A stretch of DNA of 64,000 bases from an uncultured Shewanella sp. (GTDB taxonomy: Bacteria; Pseudomonadota; Gammaproteobacteria; Enterobacterales; Shewanellaceae), in assembly GCF_947501225.1 (NCBI RefSeq), contig NZ_CANMUW010000006.1, positions 1 through 64,000 on the forward strand, read 5' to 3'. Positions 44,242 to 53,058 of this stretch are shown here, piece by piece; position 1 is the first letter of the stretch; each line of letters begins with the position of its first letter. The translations under genes were made by a program, and so were the position numbers. Below the pieces are notes generated by a model. That model was not told the DNA's origin. It saw only the letters and a program-made list of their open reading frames with translations, and searched no databases.

Positions 44242-45249
44242 ATGGACATGAGAATGATAAAGAAGTTGTCGCTGATTTTGCCTTTTGTCGGAATCGCCAT
44301 ATATCTCGCTATGACGGTGCCGACTGAAACCTCAATGGAGGAGTTTGCAGCGCCGGTTAAGATAGCCATGTCCACCACGCCATTAAGCTCCCCCCTAATT
44401 ATCGCTCAAGAGTTAGCACTGTTTGACAAGCACAAGGTTCATGTTGAGTTATTGCCTGTTCGAGGCGGACACAGGAGCTTTGGCATGATGAGCGATGATG
44501 AGGTTGAGCTGGCGACCAGTTCTGAATCTGTGGTGATGTTTAATAGCTTTTCACGCAATGATTTCACCGTGTTGGCCAGTTTTGTAGAGTCAGATAATGA
44601 TCTCAAACTCCTCACCTTAAAAAGTTCTGCCATAACAGATGCAAAATTACTGGAGGGGAAAAATGTAGGGATGATAGAGTCCAGCGCCAGCGAGTTTTTT
44701 ATCTATGCCTATATGATCCTCACCGGAAATAAAGAGGTTAAATTTAACCGAATATATATGGAGGCGTCAGAATTAGGTCCCGCGTTACTGTCGGGAGAGG
44801 TCGATGCGATATCGATCTGGGAGCCCTTGGGCTATCAGCTTCATAAAGAGTATGGCGACCAAATCAGCCAGTTTCAGACTAAGGGCATATATAACCTCTC
44901 CTTTAATCTGATAGCAAAAAAAGCCACTTTGGAAGCTAGCCTGGATTCCTATGTGAAAATTTTAGCCGCCATCGATGAGGCGCAAAGCTATATTGCTCAA
45001 AACCCGGAGCGTTCCAAGAGCATAGTCAGCAATTTTCTGAACATTCCAGTGAGAGAACTTGAGTGGGGCTGGAGTGATTACCTGTTTAGACTCTCCCTGA
45101 GCAATGTGCTGTTGTCCAATCTACAGACACAGGCGAGATGGGCGATAGCAACGGGCTCAGTTACCGCTACACAAGGGGTGCCGGACTTTAGGCTGTTAAT
45201 CGATGGCCGGGCACTGGAGCGGGCCGGAAATACCGATACACATCTATAA
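44242..45249 (+). CDS. Orphan NMT1/SsuA-like periplasmic solute-binding protein
   Basis: A 335-residue protein with an N-terminal hydrophobic segment (about 7-25) as signal peptide or anchor. The body follows the NMT1/THI5 (nitrate/sulfonate/taurine or pyrimidine-precursor) binding fold: VKIAMSTTPLSSPLIIAQEL, MMSDDEVELATSSES, LEGKNVGMIESSASEFF, and SGEVDAISIWEPLGY. No permease or ATPase gene is adjacent. Instead it lies between an HD-GYP phosphodiesterase and a HAMP-GGDEF cyclase, which suggests that it reports a periplasmic ligand to c-di-GMP enzymes rather than feeding a transporter. Confidence 0.87.
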   Translation: MDMRMIKKLSLILPFVGIAIYLAMTVPTETSMEEFAAPVKIAMSTTPLSSPLIIAQELALFDKHKVHVELLPVRGGHRSFGMMSDDEVELATSSESVVMFNSFSRNDFTVLASFVESDNDLKLLTLKSSAITDAKLLEGKNVGMIESSASEFFIYAYMILTGNKEVKFNRIYMEASELGPALLSGEVDAISIWEPLGYQLHKEYGDQISQFQTKGIYNLSFNLIAKKATLEASLDSYVKILAAIDEAQSYIAQNPERSKSIVSNFLNIPVRELEWGWSDYLFRLSLSNVLLSNLQTQARWAIATGSVTATQGVPDFRLLIDGRALERAGNTDTHL

Positions 45250-45331
45250 TACGCCTCCCTTTGTTGTTTATCTGAGCGAAGAAGTCGGATATGCCAATGG
45301 GAGTGACTTAGTGAATTAATTTGGCAGGAAG

Positions 45332-46660
45332 ATGAAAGTAACGTTGCGTCTTAAAATATTACTGATCGTGAGCCTGATGCTGACGAGTGTCATCCTGCTC
45401 TCTTTTGTTACGCTTAAAGAGATCCAGGTAGAGACTAACTCACAGCTCTATCTGGTCAGCGATATCGAGTATAAAATTGATATGCTGAGCAGCAAGTTAT
45501 GGTTGCTGCAGGAGTATCATGATCAAGACGCGCTCGAGCAGACCCGCATCGCCCATGAAGAACTTAAGCGCTTGCTGCAGCAGGCGCTTTTCAGCCAGAG
45601 AAATAAGAATGTCATCGCTGCCAACCTGAAGAGAATGAACGACAACATAGGAGTGTTGCTGAACCTGTCGCAGCAGGATCTCGAGTCTCAGGTGAGTCAC
45701 GGTATCACCTCGCCCTCCGGTATGCTTTCAGCGCGTTATAACATGACATTGCAGTCGATGAATGAAGACCTGTGGAAGTTAGAAAAATTAGCGATACAGG
45801 ATTCTGAGTTATCCCAACGAAAGATCCTTGCTTCGGTAATATTGCTGATGGTCGTCGGTTCGGCGGTGGTCTTGACTCTGACCTTGCTCACGCTAAAAAC
45901 TTTTAATACTAACCTCAACGCATTAACCATAGGGATAAAAGATCTGGCTAAAGGTAATCTTAACAGTCGTATTGAGGTTAAGGATACCGATGAGTTGTCG
46001 GTGCTTGCGGAGCAGTTTAATTTGATGAAACGCTCACTGGAGGAGACGACGGTCAAGAAAGATCAGCTACAACTGGAGGTGGAGCGTCAGACCAAGGAGC
46101 TACAGCATCAGCGTGAGGAGTTTGAGCACCTGGCCAATCATGACAGCTTGACCAAGCTATACAGCCGAAGCGCATTTGAGGAGCAGATGAACACGGCTCT
46201 GGCCCGCTGTAGCCGTACGAAACAGAGCGCCGCGCTGCTCTTTATCGATCTCGATCGGTTTAAAGCCATCAACGATTGCCATGGTCATGCGGCGGGTGAT
46301 CTGGTCTTGGTGGAGGTTGCTGAAAAGCTGTTACAGACGGTACGTTCATCGGATATCATCGCCAGAATCGGGGGAGACGAATTTATCATCTGGTTAGAGC
46401 CTATAGAAAATGCCACGCAGGTAATGACAGTGATCCGCAAGTTGACCGAGCAGTTCGCGCTACCCATTCAATATGAAGATATCAGCCTGCTGGTTAATGC
46501 CAGCATAGGCGTGAGCTTCTTTCCCATCGATGCCACAGAGCTAAGTAGTTTGTTGAAAGTTGCCGATGAAAATATGTATAAAGCGAAGGAAGTTGATGGC
46601 ACCACTTTCCAGTTCACCGATAAGGCGACCCGGGGACTCACGAATATCAAGATGGCGTAG
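45332..46660 (+). CDS. HAMP-GGDEF diguanylate cyclase
   Basis: A 442-residue membrane protein. Helix 1 (about 8-27) and helix 2 (about 168-190) flank a helical periplasmic sensor of about 140 residues without recognised ligand-binding motif. A HAMP linker (about 190-245) and coiled coil lead into an intact GGDEF domain: FIDLDRFKAINDCHGHAAGD, then GGDEF at 347-351. The inhibitory RSSD at 338-341 is also present, so it should be product-inhibited. Third gene of the HD-GYP/solute-binding/GGDEF set; together they could make and break c-di-GMP in response to one ligand. Confidence 0.93.
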   Translation: MKVTLRLKILLIVSLMLTSVILLSFVTLKEIQVETNSQLYLVSDIEYKIDMLSSKLWLLQEYHDQDALEQTRIAHEELKRLLQQALFSQRNKNVIAANLKRMNDNIGVLLNLSQQDLESQVSHGITSPSGMLSARYNMTLQSMNEDLWKLEKLAIQDSELSQRKILASVILLMVVGSAVVLTLTLLTLKTFNTNLNALTIGIKDLAKGNLNSRIEVKDTDELSVLAEQFNLMKRSLEETTVKKDQLQLEVERQTKELQHQREEFEHLANHDSLTKLYSRSAFEEQMNTALARCSRTKQSAALLFIDLDRFKAINDCHGHAAGDLVLVEVAEKLLQTVRSSDIIARIGGDEFIIWLEPIENATQVMTVIRKLTEQFALPIQYEDISLLVNASIGVSFFPIDATELSSLLKVADENMYKAKEVDGTTFQFTDKATRGLTNIKMA

Positions 46661-46675
46661 AGAGGTTCTGGATGC

Positions 46676-46710
46676 TAGCTCCTAGATTCCAGGCTCTAGG
46701 AACTAGCCTC
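46676..46710 (+). repeat. Decayed heptamer array
   Basis: TAGCTCC, TAGATTC, CAGGCTC, TAGGAAC, TAGCCTC: five period-7 units with a recurring TAG start, resembling the array at 24161 but diverged. It overlaps the 3' end of the DMT transporter gene. Confidence 0.6.
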
Positions 46711-47625
46711 TACGTCTGACTTTTTTAATAAACTCTTCAGTTTCTCACCGAACTGGTACAGGGCTAATCCTGCGAGTACGAACAATGCGCCGATGATTAA
46801 GGTATCGGTGATCACCTCACCATTTAGCGTTGCGCCTAACCCCATGGCAAAAACCGGCGTGATCAGGGTAACCAGGGCTACAGTACTGGCCTTTAAGTTC
46901 TGTAGCACGTAGAAGTAAGCGATAAAGCCAATCAGAGAACCGAAGATACCCAGGTAGATAATGGCCCAGATAGACTTCACCTGCCAGGTGTCTATAGGCA
47001 GGGTTCCGTCAAACAGTAACCAGGCCAGTGTGAACAGTGGGGTTGAAAACAGCAGTGCACCGACAGTGCTCGCAATAGGATGAATATTTATCTGCACCGT
47101 CTTAATCAAGACACCACTGAGGCTGAATAGAAAAACGGCAGCCAAAACCAATACCAGACCTACCCAGCTATCGGAGTTTAACGACAGTTTAGAGGAACAG
47201 ACGATACCCAGGCCAATAAACGCCAAAGCCAGTGAGACTAGCTTAGTCGGCCCAAATTTAGGTTCATTCAGCAGCTTTTGGGCTAACATCCCTGAGATTA
47301 GGGGGGATAGCCCGAAGATTAAGGACATAGTGCCGGAGGCTAAATATTGTGCGGCAAAATAGCTGAGTAACATACCGCCGACGATACCTATGGAGGAGAA
47401 GCCATATAGCTTTTTCGCGGCCTTAGTCCAGGGAAAGCGGATCTGAAATATGCGCAGAAGCAGGCCACCTAATATCAGGGCTAATACCATGCGCAGCAAA
47501 ACGGCCATGGTAGGGTGAACCGAGGCACTGCTCCAGACGATGCCAAGGGGGGTCGTTGACCAGATAAGGACCACAGATAAGAAAGCGAACGGGACCATTT
47601 TGGGCAGTGAAGCCGGGCTGTGCAT
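46696..47625 (-). CDS. EamA/DMT-family transporter
   Basis: A 309-residue inner-membrane protein with ten hydrophobic segments arranged as two five-helix EamA repeats (first ending near residue 140, second starting near 155 with WVGLVLVLAAVFLFSLSGVL). Motifs such as LIWSTTPLGIVWSS at helix 1 and FGLSPLISGML fit drug/metabolite transporters. Substrate not readable. The stop lies inside a decayed heptamer array, so the array may have altered the end of this gene. Confidence 0.9.
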   Translation of the reverse strand: MHSPASLPKMVPFAFLSVVLIWSTTPLGIVWSSASVHPTMAVLLRMVLALILGGLLLRIFQIRFPWTKAAKKLYGFSSIGIVGGMLLSYFAAQYLASGTMSLIFGLSPLISGMLAQKLLNEPKFGPTKLVSLALAFIGLGIVCSSKLSLNSDSWVGLVLVLAAVFLFSLSGVLIKTVQINIHPIASTVGALLFSTPLFTLAWLLFDGTLPIDTWQVKSIWAIIYLGIFGSLIGFIAYFYVLQNLKASTVALVTLITPVFAMGLGATLNGEVITDTLIIGALFVLAGLALYQFGEKLKSLLKKSDVEASS

Positions 47626-47855
47626 TGCTGTTAACTCCTCATCTGCTTGCCTTTAGCCGAGGCAAGCCGGAAACGGTTTAGGTTTGACTCAAAGTTAGGT
47701 TTTGCCCAAGAATGCATCGAGCCATCATGAGTGTGAAACTCTGTCACGGTGACAATCTTGTGTTTAGTCGAACGTCACTCAGAGAGAGCGGGTAATACTG
47801 CTGTTCGGGACGATGGCTGTCAAGTCGGCTCAGTTAAAGAGGGAGATAATGGGAG

Positions 47856-48071
47856 CTAATGTGCCCGTGCCAGAAAGTCAAAAGGGGCAAAGCCCTTCAG
47901 CTTATGCCCCTTTTGTTGCTTGCGGTTATATGAACCTTTGCCTTTCTTCGGTCTTTCGGTTCGCATCTTAAATAGTTCACTTGTGACCAATGCTTTTAAG
48001 GCATTGTCTTTAATTGTGCCTCTTTTGCTATCGTGTTCGATATGCTTTGAGGATTTTCGATGTTTCGTCAT
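47856..48071 (-). CDS. arfA: Alternative ribosome-rescue factor A
   Basis: A 71-residue homologue of E. coli ArfA (72 residues). The diagnostic stretch GTIKDNALKALVTSELFKMR then KKGKGSYNRKQQKG aligns with E. coli [20 protein letters not shown] and KKGKGSYMRKGKHG. ArfA recruits release factor 2 to ribosomes stalled on messages without stop codons when tmRNA is lacking. In known arfA genes the message is cut or ended inside the gene so that active protein is made only when rescue fails. A strong hairpin at codons about 53-65 (see separate entry) fits that control. Confidence 0.93.
   Translation of the reverse strand: MTKHRKSSKHIEHDSKRGTIKDNALKALVTSELFKMRTERPKKGKGSYNRKQQKGHKLKGFAPFDFLARAH
47879..47915 (-). 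terminator. Hairpin/terminator inside the arfA coding region
   Basis: On the minus strand, a perfect 11-bp stem CAAAAGGGGCA/TGCCCCTTTTG with a 15-base loop lies within codons about 53-65 of arfA, ahead of the stop codon. The T-rich 3' arm could end transcription, or the stem could be an RNase III target. Either event would give a stopless message. Confidence 0.8.
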
Positions 48072-48250
48072 CGATTGCTCCTGTGTTTCATCAGGGGATC
48101 CCTTGACTTGTTAAAAGCGCCCCCACTCAGGGAAGGCGCGGCGCTACTATAGAACAGGGTTGTATATTTAGTAAACAGTTTTTTTTGCAGGTAGCCCCTT
48201 TTAATCGACCATCGGCTCGAACAACACAGTGGCTCAGGCTATCTTGTAAG

Positions 48251-49303
48251 CTACTCTTCATTTCTGCTTTCGATTAACGGATAACCCAGCTCCCGCCAGA
48301 GATTCAGGCCGTGATCGAGCGCAACGGCACGTAGGAAGCCCATCTCTCTCAGGGTAGAGGTGGCTAATACTGAGATGATGCCGTACTCACAATATACTGC
48401 GATACGCCGTGTCGGATCGGGCAGTAACTCATTGACTCTCAGCTCCAACTGGCCCCTGGGGATATGGATAGCACCGGCAATATGCCCCTTGTCGAAGGCT
48501 TCCCGTTCGCGCACATCGATAATGACAAACTTAGGCGCTATCGATTGACTGTAACGCAGCACCTGCTCCAGTGAGACAAATGAGATCTTTCTTCTGGCAT
48601 CGCTGATAAACTGTTCGACGGTTTTCCCGCCGCTTAAATTGGCGCGTAGCGATTCGGTCAATTGACTCGGCATCTTAAGATCCAATGCCCGCATCTGAGC
48701 CACAAACTCGACTCTGTCTTTCTTCTGCAGCCTTGGGTTGTTGGAGATCTCCTCTCCTATGCTGCTATGGGTCCGTTCCGAATAGGCGTGGGCGGGATAG
48801 ACCTTCAGATCGGCCGGGAGCTTGAGCAAGCTATTGAAGAGGCTGTCGTATAACTGCTCGGGATCACCGGTGGGGAGATCGGTTCGCCCCGTTCCCCCCA
48901 ACAGCAGAGTATCTCCGGTAAACACCCTATCTTTCATCGCAATGCAGATAGAGTCCGCGGTGTGTCCAGGAGTGTGCAGCACGGTAAGCCTGAGTTTACC
49001 GACTATGATGATCTCACCGTCATCGACGTACATGTCGACGAAGGGGGCCGGACTATTACAGTGCATGATGACAGGGGCGTTTAACTGAGCCGATAGTTGC
49101 TTACTGGCGGAGAAGTGATCCGCGTGGGTGTGGGTGTCCAGCAGATAGTGGATCGTCAATCCGTCGTGACTGGCTAACCCCAGGTAGTGCTCCATCTGGC
49201 TTATCTCAGGATCTATGATGATAGCCGAGTTAGTTTCACTACAGCCCAGCAGGTAAGACTGGCAACCACGATCTGTGCGGATCCGGTGAAATATCATCGA
49301 CAT
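48251..49303 (-). CDS. MBL-fold metallo-hydrolase/rhodanese fusion (persulfide dioxygenase-like)
   Basis: A 350-residue cytoplasmic protein. The N-terminal metallo-beta-lactamase domain has HTHADH at 58-63, then LHTPGHTADS, FTGDTLLLGGTGRTD and YPAHAY, typical of ETHE1/glyoxalase-II-like persulfide dioxygenases. The C-terminal domain is a rhodanese: FVIIDVREREAFDKGHIAGA and the active-site loop CEYGIIS near 306-312. Such fusions oxidise glutathione persulfide to sulfite and handle sulfane sulfur. The Cys-loop sequence departs from the common CRSG form. Role in sulfide or persulfide detoxification is inferred from the domains. Confidence 0.9.
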   Translation of the reverse strand: MSMIFHRIRTDRGCQSYLLGCSETNSAIIIDPEISQMEHYLGLASHDGLTIHYLLDTHTHADHFSASKQLSAQLNAPVIMHCNSPAPFVDMYVDDGEIIIVGKLRLTVLHTPGHTADSICIAMKDRVFTGDTLLLGGTGRTDLPTGDPEQLYDSLFNSLLKLPADLKVYPAHAYSERTHSSIGEEISNNPRLQKKDRVEFVAQMRALDLKMPSQLTESLRANLSGGKTVEQFISDARRKISFVSLEQVLRYSQSIAPKFVIIDVREREAFDKGHIAGAIHIPRGQLELRVNELLPDPTRRIAVYCEYGIISVLATSTLREMGFLRAVALDHGLNLWRELGYPLIESRNEE

Positions 49304-49439
49304 ACTCTTTTCTCCTGTAGATATTGTTGGTCCGGGTATAAATGTTACAGCCCATAATCATTGTTGAGTGTAAATATAGTCGAAACCGCGGGACTAAAAG
49401 GAAAATATTACGATAAGTCAGGTTGTTGAAGGTAAGGTC

Positions 49440-49470
49440 GCGGGCTACGGGCTACGAGGTTTGACATTCT
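49440..49470 (+). repeat. Period-7 units beside REP copy 4
   Basis: Two perfect heptamers CGGGCTA CGGGCTA, then CGAGGTT TGACATT. The same GCTACGAGGTT/GAGGTTCGACA parts precede REP copy 2 at 20730-20745. Confidence 0.6.
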
Positions 49471-49474
49471 TGAT

Positions 49475-49500
49475 GTAGGAGCGGCTTTAGCCGCGAAGCT
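49475..49500 (+). repeat. REP-type palindrome, copy 4
   Basis: GTAGGAGCGGCTTTAGCCGC followed by GAAGCT, identical to copy 2 although the two lie nearly 29 kb apart. Confidence 0.9.
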
Positions 49501-49662
49501 TTCTTACAATTCACCATTCGCTACGAGAGCAGGTCTACCTGATTGGCTCCAGAACAGTCTAAGTGACCAAGATCACATTTTTATCTCCTTCCGGCGTCGA
49601 TTGGGGTAAAGTAGAGGGATGAGTATCGAAGATACATTACCTCGAGAACACGGATACAGATC

Positions 49663-51144
49663 ATGAGCAGCATAGCAATAGACCTGGGTTTAACATTCGA
49701 CAACAGTTACTTTGAGGAGCTGGAGGGGTTTTATGTTGCCTGTTCGGGGGATAGGGCCCCAAGCCCGGAACTGGTGAAGGTAAATAGATCTCTGGCTGAG
49801 AACATCGGCCTGACCAATACCGACCCCAGCGCGTTAGCCGCCGTTTTTTCGGGCAGTGAAACCCCTGTCGGCGCGCTGCCACTGGCACAGGTCTATGCCG
49901 GCCACCAGTTCGGTGGCTTTACGCCCCAACTGGGGGATGGCCGTGCACTGCTGCTTGGAGAGGTGCTGGATAGTGATGGCAAGCGACAGGATCTACAGCT
50001 GAAAGGCTCGGGGCCGACCAGGTTTTCACGCCGGGGGGATGGCAAGGCGGTACTGGGCGCCGTATTGCGCGAGTATATAGTCAGTGAGGCGATGCACGCC
50101 CTGAATATTCCAACCACCAGGGCTTTGGCCGTGGTCACTACCGGTGAGCCGATATTGCGTACTCAGTATCTGCCCGGTGCCGTGCTCACCCGGGTAGCCT
50201 CGAGTCACCTTAGGGTCGGTACTTTTCAATTTTTCTCCGCACGTGGTGAGCTGGATAAGGTCAGGCAACTCGCCGACTATGCAATAGCACGCCACTACCC
50301 TGAGCTGAAAGCGAGCCGGCAACCCTATCTGGATTTTCTCTGTGCGGTTCGTGACAGGCAGGCTGAGTTAGTCGCCAAATGGCTGTTGGTCGGCTTCGTA
50401 CATGGTGTGATGAATACCGACAATATGACCATCAGCGGGGAGACCATAGACTACGGCCCCTGTGCCTTCGTGGATAACTACGACACCAATGCCGTATTCA
50501 GCTCTATCGATGAGCAGGGACGTTACTCCTATAATAATCAACCGGTCATAGCTCAGTGGAATCTGGCCAGATTTGCCGAAACCCTGTTGCCGCTGATAGA
50601 TGACGAACGTGAACAGGCGATAACTAAGGCTAGTGAAGCGGTGACCGGATTCTGGGACAGCTTTCATCGATTTTGGCTCTCCGGCATGCGAGTTAAGTTA
50701 GGCTTATCGACGGAGGAGGAAGACGATCTGGCGCTATGTGAGCAGCTACTGGAATCGATGTCAGATCAGGAGGTGGACTTTACCCTGCTGTTTCGGCAAT
50801 TAGCCGATGACTTAGCGAGTGGCAACAGCGGTAGCCAAACCCTGTTTAACGATGCAGAACACTTTCTCAGGTGGCGGGAGTCCTGGTTAGCGCGACTTGC
50901 CCGGGAGAGCCTGTCAACGGCTGAGCGGGTAGAGATGATGAACGGGGCTAATCCGCTCTACATTCCCAGAAACCACCTGGTCGAACATGCCATCGAGGCG
51001 GCCGAGCAAGACAGTGATTACCAGCCGTTTGAGCAGTTAGTTGCCGTGCTATCGACCCCTTATACCCCGCAGCTTGACGCCGACGATTACGCCAGGCCTG
51101 CGCCCGAGAGCTTTGGCCGTTACACGACTTATTGCGGTACTTAG
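49663..51144 (+). CDS. selO: Protein adenylyltransferase SelO (YdiU/UPF0061 family)
   Basis: A 493-residue pseudokinase-fold enzyme (E. coli SelO 478). Family motifs: YAGHQFGGFTPQLGDGRA near residues 87-104, DLQLKGSGPTRFSRRGDGKA near 108-127, and HGVMNTDNMTISGETIDYGP near 246-265, which holds the metal-binding Asn and Asp. SelO transfers AMP to Ser/Thr/Tyr of redox proteins. The selenocysteine of eukaryotic SelO is not present; the C-terminus ends TTYCGT with Cys instead, as usual in bacteria. The 309-residue solute-binding-like gene follows after 43 bases. Confidence 0.95.
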   Translation: MSSIAIDLGLTFDNSYFEELEGFYVACSGDRAPSPELVKVNRSLAENIGLTNTDPSALAAVFSGSETPVGALPLAQVYAGHQFGGFTPQLGDGRALLLGEVLDSDGKRQDLQLKGSGPTRFSRRGDGKAVLGAVLREYIVSEAMHALNIPTTRALAVVTTGEPILRTQYLPGAVLTRVASSHLRVGTFQFFSARGELDKVRQLADYAIARHYPELKASRQPYLDFLCAVRDRQAELVAKWLLVGFVHGVMNTDNMTISGETIDYGPCAFVDNYDTNAVFSSIDEQGRYSYNNQPVIAQWNLARFAETLLPLIDDEREQAITKASEAVTGFWDSFHRFWLSGMRVKLGLSTEEEDDLALCEQLLESMSDQEVDFTLLFRQLADDLASGNSGSQTLFNDAEHFLRWRESWLARLARESLSTAERVEMMNGANPLYIPRNHLVEHAIEAAEQDSDYQPFEQLVAVLSTPYTPQLDADDYARPAPESFGRYTTYCGT

Positions 51145-51187
51145 GTTATGCTGAACGGGGACTCTTAGACTCTAATAGGGAAGTGAA

Positions 51188-52117
51188 ATGTCTGCAATCC
51201 GTATCTATTGCCTGTCGATTTTGCTCGTGCTCACTAACTTTTTGATATCAGCCTCTCTTTATGCGGCTGAGCAGCCTGATGTGGATACGACAGAGAATGC
51301 TCCTGTAATAGTCCGGTACAACGTCGCCTCAGGGGATATTGACTCAAAACAGAGCTACTATATCGATGTGCTCAAACTGGCGTTAGAGAAGAGCAGGAAA
51401 GAGTTTGGCCCTTTTCTGCTCGAACCTGTTTTTGTTGAAACGCTTCAGGGGAGAAGGATAAAGCTCGTTGCCGATGAGCAGTTAATCGATGTGATGTGGA
51501 CCATGACGTCCAAGCCGCGGGAGCAGGAGTTAAGGGCCATCTATGTACCTTTGATGAAGGGGTTGATGGGTTACCGGATCTCGCTGATCCGCAGTGGCGA
51601 GCAGACGCGCTTTGGGCAGATCGATAACCTGGCAGAGCTAAAGACACTTACCTTGGGGCAGGGGCAGGATTGGCCCGACAGCGATATTCTCGAATCTCAA
51701 GGTTTTACAGTGATGAGAGGGAAAAGTAGCACCCTGATCGATATGCTCTCAAAGGGTCGGTTCGATGCCTTTCCACGGGCATTGCATGAACCCTGGAGTG
51801 AGGTCGAAGGTCGTAGTGATGTTGAGGTTGAGTCGTCGCTGCTGATTAAGTACACAGCGCCCATCTATTTTTTCGTTAATAAGGAGAATGAGCAGCTTGC
51901 CCGTCGTATCGAATCCGGACTCGAACGTGCCGTCGAAGACGGCAGTTTCGATAAGCTCTTCTACAGCCATCCGACCACGGCAGAGATGTTAAAAAGGGCC
52001 AAGCTTAAAAGCCGTAAAATTTTTGAGATAGATAATCCTAACCTCTCCCCTATGAGTCGGAAGTTACTGAATAATAAATCATTGTGGCTGTATGAGACTT
52101 TGCCGGGAAGTCGGTAA
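51188..52117 (+). CDS. Periplasmic solute-binding-like protein (family 3-like)
   Basis: A 309-residue protein with a signal peptide (about 1-26, ending SASLYAA). The body resembles bacterial extracellular solute-binding family 3: YYIDVLKLALEKS, a mid-region LAELKTLTLGQGQDWPDS, SKGRFDAFPRALHE and IYFFVNKENEQLARRIESGL. These are recurring landmarks in orphan amino-acid-binding-like proteins of Shewanella and Vibrio. No transport genes adjoin. It follows selO closely; ligand and role unknown. Confidence 0.8.
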   Translation: MSAIRIYCLSILLVLTNFLISASLYAAEQPDVDTTENAPVIVRYNVASGDIDSKQSYYIDVLKLALEKSRKEFGPFLLEPVFVETLQGRRIKLVADEQLIDVMWTMTSKPREQELRAIYVPLMKGLMGYRISLIRSGEQTRFGQIDNLAELKTLTLGQGQDWPDSDILESQGFTVMRGKSSTLIDMLSKGRFDAFPRALHEPWSEVEGRSDVEVESSLLIKYTAPIYFFVNKENEQLARRIESGLERAVEDGSFDKLFYSHPTTAEMLKRAKLKSRKIFEIDNPNLSPMSRKLLNNKSLWLYETLPGSR

Positions 52118-52158
52118 TCTGAGCACAAGAGATTGATGCCTCTTGTGCTGTATGATGG

Positions 52159-53022
52159 TTAGCGTGGGATTTCGCCGAAGCGTCCCTGTTGGTAGTCTTC
52201 AATGGCTTGCTCTATCTCGGCCCGGGAGTTCATCACAAAGGGCCCCATATGAACGATCTTCTCTTTGATAGGTTGTCCGGTAAACAGTAACAGCCCGGCT
52301 CCATCGGGGCCGGCCTCAAGCTTGAGCTGCTCCCGGTTATCCAGAATCAAGTATTGACCCGCAGCATAAGCTTCATCAAGGGAGTCATGGTTGCCGATAA
52401 GCGTTCCCTCGTAGAGGTAGAGGCCGACAAATTCATGGCTGCCCGGTTCCAACTCGGCCATTGAATCAGTGGGTAGCATCAGATCCGCAATCGCGGCCTT
52501 ACCAGCCAGCTCCTGTATCGGGGCGCCAATACTTTCCTGTCCTGCGAATGCCCAGTTACCGGCTAGAGCCCGCAAAACAGCGCCTTTGTCATTCGTTGAC
52601 TCAGGGTTGGTGGTGTCACTACTGTCTTCATACCTGGCCGGACGCATCTTATCTTTTGCGGGCATATTGAGCCAGATCTGAAAGCCATGCAGCCCCTCAT
52701 CGGCATCGGCCAGGGGCATTTCGGAATGGATCACCCCACTTCCGGTACTCATCCATTGCACATCTTTGGCTCGAATCGCTTTGACATGACCTAACTGATC
52801 TCTGTGTTCAAAGCCACCCTTTTTTATATAGGTGAAGGTTTCGATACCTCGGTGTGGATGGGGTGGAAAGCCGCCGATGAAATCTTGTCTGTCATCGGAC
52901 TTTATCTCATCCAGCATCAGGAAAGGGTCGAACCTGGTATTCATAAAGTCCGCTACCCGACGAATATTTACCCCATCGCCATCCATTGCCGGTCTGGCGG
53001 AAAATTGATTTATGACTCTCAT
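52159..53022 (-). CDS. Pirin-family protein
   Basis: A 287-residue bicupin. The ATG at 53022 has GAGGAG seven bases upstream; the open frame to 53058 is not supported. The N-terminal cupin has GGFPPHPHRGIETFTY with His55 and His57, then GFEHRDQLG, giving the three-His, one-Glu metal site of pirins. Bacterial pirins such as YhhW act as quercetin 2,3-dioxygenases, while others bind regulatory partners. No dioxygenase pathway neighbours it. It is divergent from the gene at 53429. Confidence 0.92.
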   Translation of the reverse strand: MRVINQFSARPAMDGDGVNIRRVADFMNTRFDPFLMLDEIKSDDRQDFIGGFPPHPHRGIETFTYIKKGGFEHRDQLGHVKAIRAKDVQWMSTGSGVIHSEMPLADADEGLHGFQIWLNMPAKDKMRPARYEDSSDTTNPESTNDKGAVLRALAGNWAFAGQESIGAPIQELAGKAAIADLMLPTDSMAELEPGSHEFVGLYLYEGTLIGNHDSLDEAYAAGQYLILDNREQLKLEAGPDGAGLLLFTGQPIKEKIVHMGPFVMNSRAEIEQAIEDYQQGRFGEIPR

Positions 53023-53058
53023 GAAATACTCCTCAATTGTGCTCTGGCTAACCATCAA

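Larger units (their letters stand above)
49304..49662. other. Intergenic gap with REP and heptamer units
   Basis: Divergent promoter region of the MBL-rhodanese gene and selO. It holds the period-7 units at 49440 and the fourth REP copy; no other structure was identified. Confidence 0.5.
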
